Source: a virus
Reading direction: 5' to 3' (one strand)
Length of the DNA stretch: 64,000 bases
IMG/VR virus record: IMGVR_UViG_3300037264_003921
Location: 1 to 64,000 of that record
Shown here in pieces: positions 56,801-64,000 of the stretch. A program made the translations under genes and the position numbers. Position 1 is the stretch's first letter; the number at the start of each line of letters is the position of its first letter. The notes under the pieces are model-generated. The model made no database searches, had not been told where the DNA came from, and saw only the letters and a program-made list of their open reading frames with translations.

Positions 56801-59800
56801 CAATCATAGTCTGAAAATTACCACCAGCACCTTTGACAGCCCCAGATAGTTTAATCAATTCAACGGATAATTCAGCGGCATCCTGTGGATTGTATAAGAA
56901 AGACACCTCTAACATAGTATCATTAAATTGTGACATCATGCCAGATGCTTCTTGAGCTGACAGTCCACTACGTCTAATCGCACTCGCTATAGCCGTAAGA
57001 TTTTTAGTAGCTTGTTCAGAGCTGCCAATAAGAGCTACTATTCTTTTTTGATATAATGCTGTAATGTCACTAGAAATTCCAGTAATTTTAGAGAATTTAT
57101 AATTAACCTCAGCAAGTTTACTAATACGGTCCTTTGCTGAGAATCCTGCTTGTGCTAATGCTGTAAAAGTTGCAACAGCTTCATCAGATGATGCACCGAA
57201 TGACATCCGTAACTGATTTGACGATGCTATAAGTTCATTTGTTGTACCAATAGACCTAAACGTTGCTTTAGCATACGCATCTTGCATACTTACGACATTT
57301 TTAAAACCACTCCATAGATATAACACTACGGCTCCCATAACACCAAATTTCCCAGCAGCAGCACTAATGATCGAACCGAGGTGTTGAGTTTCTTTATTCA
57401 ACCCTTTGATGCCACCCATCACAGCAAGCATCATGTCTTTATGTGTACGCAGATTTTTTGTGTATTTGTCTATAAGTTGACTATTTTTAGTCACCTTTTG
57501 TGAAAAAGCAACAAATTTATCTTCAGTGATTTCGGTTAGTTCATCTTTATACTCTTTATGTGCTTTAATAAATCTGTGTATCTGTGCCTCAGCTGCCTGC
57601 TGCTGCTTCGCAACAGATTCCAATGCGTCACTATACGCTACGGTCGCTTGTTCTGATAGGAATGTTGCAGTATTACTATCAAGCGCCGTAACTTTATACT
57701 TCTCTTGAATATTGGCATAATTATCAAGCATCAGCGATAATTGTTCTTTAACTTTAATGAATTCTTCATCAGAAGATGTATCTCCTTGCGAAGCTTTTAT
57801 GGCTTGTGCGGCTTTGACAGCAATATTTTGTAAAGACTTGACTTTACCAATAAGCGAATCAACAGCATGCATCGCTGGCTCAAATTGCAACTTGAGTTCC
57901 AAGCCAAGAGCATATGTATTAATGTCTGGCATTATACTTTCCTACTTGAAGCATCAAAATCTAATCTAGATAGATAGCAGTCTGTCGTCCATATACTACG
58001 AGTAACTACATGATGGAATCCATATACAAGCCACCTGCCACTAAGAAAATAAGGCTCCCCATCAATGTCTTTCCAGCTTACAGTTGCTGTTGCTACTCCA
58101 AGCTTACTACTATCATCAAACATATAGTCACCAGTCACTTTCAATCTCATGCGCATTACAAGATTCAACATATTCATGAATAAACCACGCGCACGACCAT
58201 CAACATATTTGCTATACTTTATTCCAATGTCGCCAGCACTGTGCTCTGGTATAGCCATAATACTTGTAGCCCACTTTTTCTCTGGTTTTTTAAACCCTTG
58301 GCTTTGCGTTATATCAACATTTGCCTTATTTGATGTGTTTTCGTCTTTGACTATCACAACCTGTTCGCTGGTATCTGTGATTTTATCTAGATATTCACCA
58401 GAGATTGCTGATATGCCAGAGGTGATCAATTTTGATTGTAGTGGGCTGATAAAATTATCAGCAAGCATTTCATAATATAAAACATCTTTGCCAGTATTGT
58501 CATTACGATTAAGATGATAAACTCCAAAATCATGTGGCTGTAAATCAGCTTGTTCTTTTATTATTAATTTCTCATCAACACTAGCAACAATCCAATGCGT
58601 CTTCTTAGGAGTCACACCAGCAGACCAGTCTAGTAACGACTTGATGAACGTCTTCGGATCCTGGCGCATCATCCACCAGATATTTTCCTTATTGTCGTCT
58701 GTCTCAGTTATCTCGAGCGCTATATTTGGAGCATATTCGTTTACAACTTTTGTTATCACTCCAGAGACATTACCTTTATATGCTTTACCATCAGCAATGC
58801 CCGCATTCAAATAAAAACTAGGCGGATCAACAGCGATGAATTCTAATTCGCCAGTCTCTTGGACACCACTAGCATTAAGCGTAGTCATAAATGCAATTCG
58901 CTCTTTTGTTTTATCCCCATTCACCCATTTAATTCTAAATTTAACCTTAGTTTCTTTTAGTCTGCCTTCTTTAAGATATCTCTTAGTGGATATATCTTTT
59001 AAAATATTAAAATATGGATCAGATATTGTCCCGCGTATGATATATCCACCATTTATAAAACTAGCCCATTCAAACTTAAGAAAATTAAATCCAATATCAG
59101 GCCCATCGGCTATTGATATCTCTACGGAAGGTGCATGCGTGGTTTTTGGTTCGCCCATATTATAGTAGCTTCAAATCAAATGTTTTATCAACTTTAAGTC
59201 GGTCTTTCTTAAATTCTCGATATGTTTTATTATAACTCTTGATATTCTCTCTGAACCATTGGATCTTTTCGCCAGTTGACAATTTAGATAGCGTTGACAA
59301 TGCTTTGCGTATTCGTTCTATGTCATCTGTTGGGATGTCCTGACACAGTAGCCCAATATGTCTATCATCACGCTCTAACAACATTAATATTAAATAATAT
59401 TGTGATTTAGTGCCGACTTGATATTGGATCCATTGAAGTGTCATTCGACATTGTATCCATGAATATGTTTGATCTATCAATCCTACTAGCTATATCGTAG
59501 CTAATAGTCTATTGACGTGCACAGGCGTCGCTAGACCAACATTTGATTTAATATATCCATGTATATCATCACGCCACATCTCATTCCAGTCTTTATACGG
59601 ACGTGGTGGAATCACACATTTAATGTCTATATTGACCACAGATTGTATTAATTCAGCATTTTTTATTATCGACATCACACCTTCCCAATCTCTGTCAGGT
59701 GCCAAAACAACACAATCAGGTCCAAGAGCTCTGACCTTCTTCGCTTGTGGCAATCCCATACTAGCACCACCAGAGGAAACAGCTCCATCACCAATTGTCA

Positions 59801-62800
59801 TAGCATTGAAAATCGATTCAACAATAAACACTGACTGACTAGGTTCGGCATTATCAAAACCATACAGGAAACTCTCTTTACCAATCCCAGCAGTTTTTAG
59901 ATCTGGAAATTCGAACGTTTTACTATGAATTGATCTAGATTGCCAATACACTTGTATTCCATATTCATAATATGGAAAATATATCCTATCACCACCATAA
60001 TGCAAATCATGTTTACATGCAATCCCAAGCGTAATTCCTCTAGATTCAAGATAGCTCAATGCAATTTTTTGTATCTTGCTTGATGTGTTATTATCTCTAA
60101 ACGATTTAGAACCTGGTGGCATAGATACATCAGGTATAACATCGTCTTCTGGTTCATCAGAAACTTCTGAATGTGGATGTAATATCGATTTTAGATCAAC
60201 ATCCTGCCCACAGATTTCCTGTATGGCTTCATAGAAAGAAATATTTTTATACTTCTGCACGAATCGTATAAATGAACCGTCATGCTGTTGATGTCCGGGC
60301 CTCCAGTCGTGACAAACACCTTTTACAGTATTGACATTGAATTTAAAATTTATATCCCCATCAAATGGATTATTTAACAAAAGCTCGTCGCCATTATGGC
60401 GACGTTTATAGTCAAAATGCCTCCTGACCCAGTCCTCTATCTGTGACGACTTTAATATTATCCTATTTGATGTATTATACCCCATAGTTATTATCAATCA
60501 TTCCCAGCGTATGTTAGATACATTTAATTGTCATTATGAGAAGAGAAACAAGCGCAGAATCATTCCATGTAGATGGCAAATTGCAATTATATGACGAACA
60601 TATCTATCGAACAGACGGTGGACAATTACTGATATTTATAGGCGATTCAGACAAATGGAAAGCCCCATATCCTGGTAAAACATGGGATAATCTATACGAT
60701 ACAGATTTATATAACATTGGGTTGTTTCGTCCTCAGTTTAAAATTTTACCATATCAAGTTATAGGACCAGCATACGAATGGTGCCGAACAGCATTTATAA
60801 AAAATAGCAATAAATTTAATGATTTAATCTTACATGAGAATTTCAATGCTGCATCTAAATTAGTAATCTTCCCAAAATGTGAAAATATAATCAATAATTA
60901 CAAACATTGTTCAATGAAATGCTGGTATCTTGATCTTGCGCAATCGATTATGCACAGTATAGAGCAATCTCAGCACATCATATCAAAACGACCATATAAA
61001 GAAATAATCGACATTCTCAATAGACAGCAGTCGTCACTACAGCAACTGCATATAGTTTATCATAATAAAATAAGTTGGTAGGAGTTGTAATGAATTGTCG
61101 CTTGGCCAAAAATTAAGCGCAATATGCTATCTGAATGACTATGTTATAGTCATTCTTAGATCATCCGAAGTACGCGTCTCTCCATTCGGAAGCAATAGCG
61201 TTATCCTATAAATATAAGTTCCAGCAAGAAACAAATTAGTGTCCAAAGTATATTGAACAACAAACGGGTTAGTTCTATAGGATCCCTGACGAACTCCCAT
61301 TCGACATTGAGCTTGATCGACTAATATTTCACAATTCTCAGTTGTAATACTTATCGTCGCTTGTAATTGTGGGATTATTGGAGCAATACGATTAAAATCA
61401 AAATCATAAAGTGGCAAAGGCATTAGCCCGACTTCTAAAGTCCTGATTTCTGGTTTTCTAAATATTCTATCAAGAGCTTCGAATCCTATCCGTGGAACAA
61501 CCAATCCGTCATCTAAGTAAAATCCCTCTGGAAATACAAAAAATTTATTACATTGCGAGTGCCATAATGTTTCATTATCTAAATCGAAATCAGAACCATT
61601 ACTTGGTCCTGGATCTGACCCTAAAAATCTCCATACATCAATGTACGCCGATGGAGCAACAAAATCTGATGGAATATCAAACACAATAGAAAACGCCCCT
61701 AGTTTATCAGCAACTGGGGTCAATGGTGCTGGATACGATGGGTCGTCAGGGCCGACAATTGGTATCTGCGCGACTAAGCTCTCAGGCTTTTCTGACCCTT
61801 GATATATATCAATTCTTCTTATCGCAAATGGGTCTGTCGGGATCCCATTCTTATAAAATGTTACATTTAGTTCTACTGGCCCGCCAGTGCTTGATGATAT
61901 TCTTGATGCTACCATATAGTCTTGCGTATCTTTGCTATCAAAAAATACGGATTATATCGGCGGATTACCTGGGCTCTTTGGTATCTTGCCAGTGGCAGCT
62001 GCTGGCGCGGTAGTATTATCTCTCTTATGCTCTTTGTCGGCTCTTTTCAACCACCACTCTCTCTCTTCTGCTGTCATATTAAATTGTTCGTCTAAACTGA
62101 GATTGGCAAAATGTTTAAGCAGAAACGATTCTTCCATTAGATGTCCCCACTCATTTTCCATCGCTTCTGGAGACCGTTGGGCGAAAAAAGCTCTCCGTAA
62201 TCGGAAGCTCCATTCTCATCTCATTAGAGCATGATATGCATTTTATAGTTATCGTAGTGTCTATACTAGGAGACGCTGTACGTAGAAATTCCCTTATTGT
62301 AGCAGTGTCAGATGCATGCATTCGATGGCTAATTAAATCCTTAATCTTAGACCGATCAGCAGATCCCATTGCTTCCATAACGAGCATATTAAGACTTTCC
62401 TCTAATGTGTCATCGATCGATTCAACTTGCCTATTTGGACCTTGGATCTTCTTGGTTGTCTTACGTGTATTGATCATAGCTTGCATATCATACCCACGCA
62501 TTAGACGTACTTTAACCCAAAATTCCGCACCGGCTTTTTTCGTTAAATGCGGTAGTACTACTTTAAACGGCTCTTCTCCTAGTTCTGGTTTTGGTCTATT
62601 AATTGTTTCTGACAATCTATTAAAATCATATTCATGTGTGCTTGCTTCACCACAATCTTCATTCGTACACTTCACGATGAATTCATATATATTGCCATAT
62701 GTGATGCCACGAAGATAATACAGTAAAAATACTCTATCTCCTGCCAATAGATTTAGTGGATCAAAATTTTGACCAGGAAATTTAACACATTTCTTAAATA

Positions 62801-64000
62801 AATGGTCGATCGACTTACCAGATTGGGCAAGACGTTGTGTAGCAAGAATCTTTTCAGCAGCTAAGCCCATAGGACGAACCTCAACACGACCATCTGGGAC
62901 TGCGCCATTATAATACAGTCCCTTACTTGGAAGAATAACTTCCTCCCATGGCATAACCTGGTCTTCAGGCATCCGTAACACTAAGTCAAGTAAATCTTGT
63001 GGCTTTGATTCTACTGGTTTGTCTTCTGACATATACAAACTCCTATGATTCAAAATTATTTATCTATGATACTATTGTTGTAGCTTGGATTATTGTGGCT
63101 GTGATGGAGCTTCAATCTCTGCCCAATCATATGACAATATCATGTTAATCAACTTTATCTCACTATTGTCATATGACAACTCACTGTGTGAAATGCTCTT
63201 CGGCCAACTATTCTTCAAAGTAAAAGTAGGCCCAGTTGATTCACCAACTCCATCTGTTAAAATAAAAGAGCTCGTTTTCTTGTAGTCATTAGCAGAATTT
63301 ATTCCTTCGCCGTTTGTATATACTTTATCTTGCCATGTCCTCATATCGCCTATCATACCCATCACATCATAAAATGACAGAGATACATCTTCCCAATTAA
63401 CTGTTTTAGCGAATTTGTATTTAATCGATGCACCGACAACAATCTCTTCTTCGATAGAAAATCCTGGTAATTGTATGCTTTTAGCGTATAACATCGTAGG
63501 CTTATTAATTAATCCCTCTCCAAGAGATGTGATACGCCACCGATGTGATCTGTGTGTAGTTACGGTAATTGACGCTTCTGATGATGCATCAGATCCAATG
63601 TTAAATCCAGGCATTTTATATAGTATTCCTATTGTTATGTCTGATAATAGGAATACTAATGTTTATTGATCTCTTGTAGCTCTATCGAAGCGCATAGTAA
63701 CTTCAACTAGTTGGATATCTGTATTTGTGTAATCAAGATCTCCCCAATTAGTCTGTTGTGGCCATACGCCTTTCAATGTCCATTGTTCAGATGTAGCACC
63801 TGTACCATCAGTCATTGACAGTTTCGCTTCTTTTTTATATGCTCCTGGTGTGGCAACTGATATAGGGCCTCCACCAGCACCAATGCCACTTGTCGTGACT
63901 GTTGTCACCCACTTAAACATCTGCTCTGATACATCTGGATTCTGTTCAGCGTCATACCATGCTAGGCTGATTGGCTCCCATGACTGTTTACCAGCGAAAT

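Overview
The window is about 64 kb of an AT-rich tailed bacteriophage genome, a large myovirus whose head, packaging and tail genes follow the T4 plan (gp23-type capsid, gp22-type scaffold, gp21-type protease, gp20-type portal, gp17/gp16 terminase, gp55-type late sigma factor, UvsW helicase, gp61-type primase, gp6/gp25/gp5/gp53 baseplate parts, gp19 tail tube). Nearly all genes run on the minus strand; only a few single genes (6537-7031, 7076-8041, 8947-9231, 43799-44419, 48379-48645, 60536-61081 and possibly 23624-23827) run on plus. The host cannot be named. A KdsD-type sugar isomerase domain, a lipobox protein and a glycosyltransferase would fit a Gram-negative host, but this is inference.

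Layout. 1-6110 is a translation island on the minus strand: 21 tRNA or tRNA-like genes, a full tmRNA (1983-2329), an unrecognised structured RNA of about 300 nt (2782-3082), and small genes between them (NADAR, HAD, kinase-like, HNH, 2H phosphoesterase). 5742-6110 is a GC-rich stretch of strong hairpins with no gene. 6162-27049 is an accessory region of small genes: a KdsD-like protein, a McsA-like protein, an HNH-RNA ligase fusion, an amber-suppressor tRNA next to a PTH2-like gene whose third codon is TAG, a reverse transcriptase preceded by an inverted-repeat-bounded RNA, a repeat protein, a MotA/MotB-like membrane pair, a glycosyltransferase, and at least eight members of one small paralogous family. 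A strong terminator (27130-27165) separates this from the head genes read towards it (27195-40565). These include a portal gene carrying two inteins. 40567-48645 holds the late sigma factor, UvsW and a B12-dependent ribonucleotide reductase. 48642-64000 is the tail and baseplate module, with the primase inside it.

How the parts work together. The RNA island would supply tRNAs, ribosome rescue and possibly amber suppression during infection. The gp21-type protease cleaves after (L/I)-x-E, and at least five accessory proteins here start with a short leader ending in exactly that motif. They may be packaged in the head, processed and injected with the DNA. The suppressor tRNA beside a gene that needs suppression, the RT with its own RNA, and the 300-nt RNA beside the tmRNA are the least explained systems in the window.
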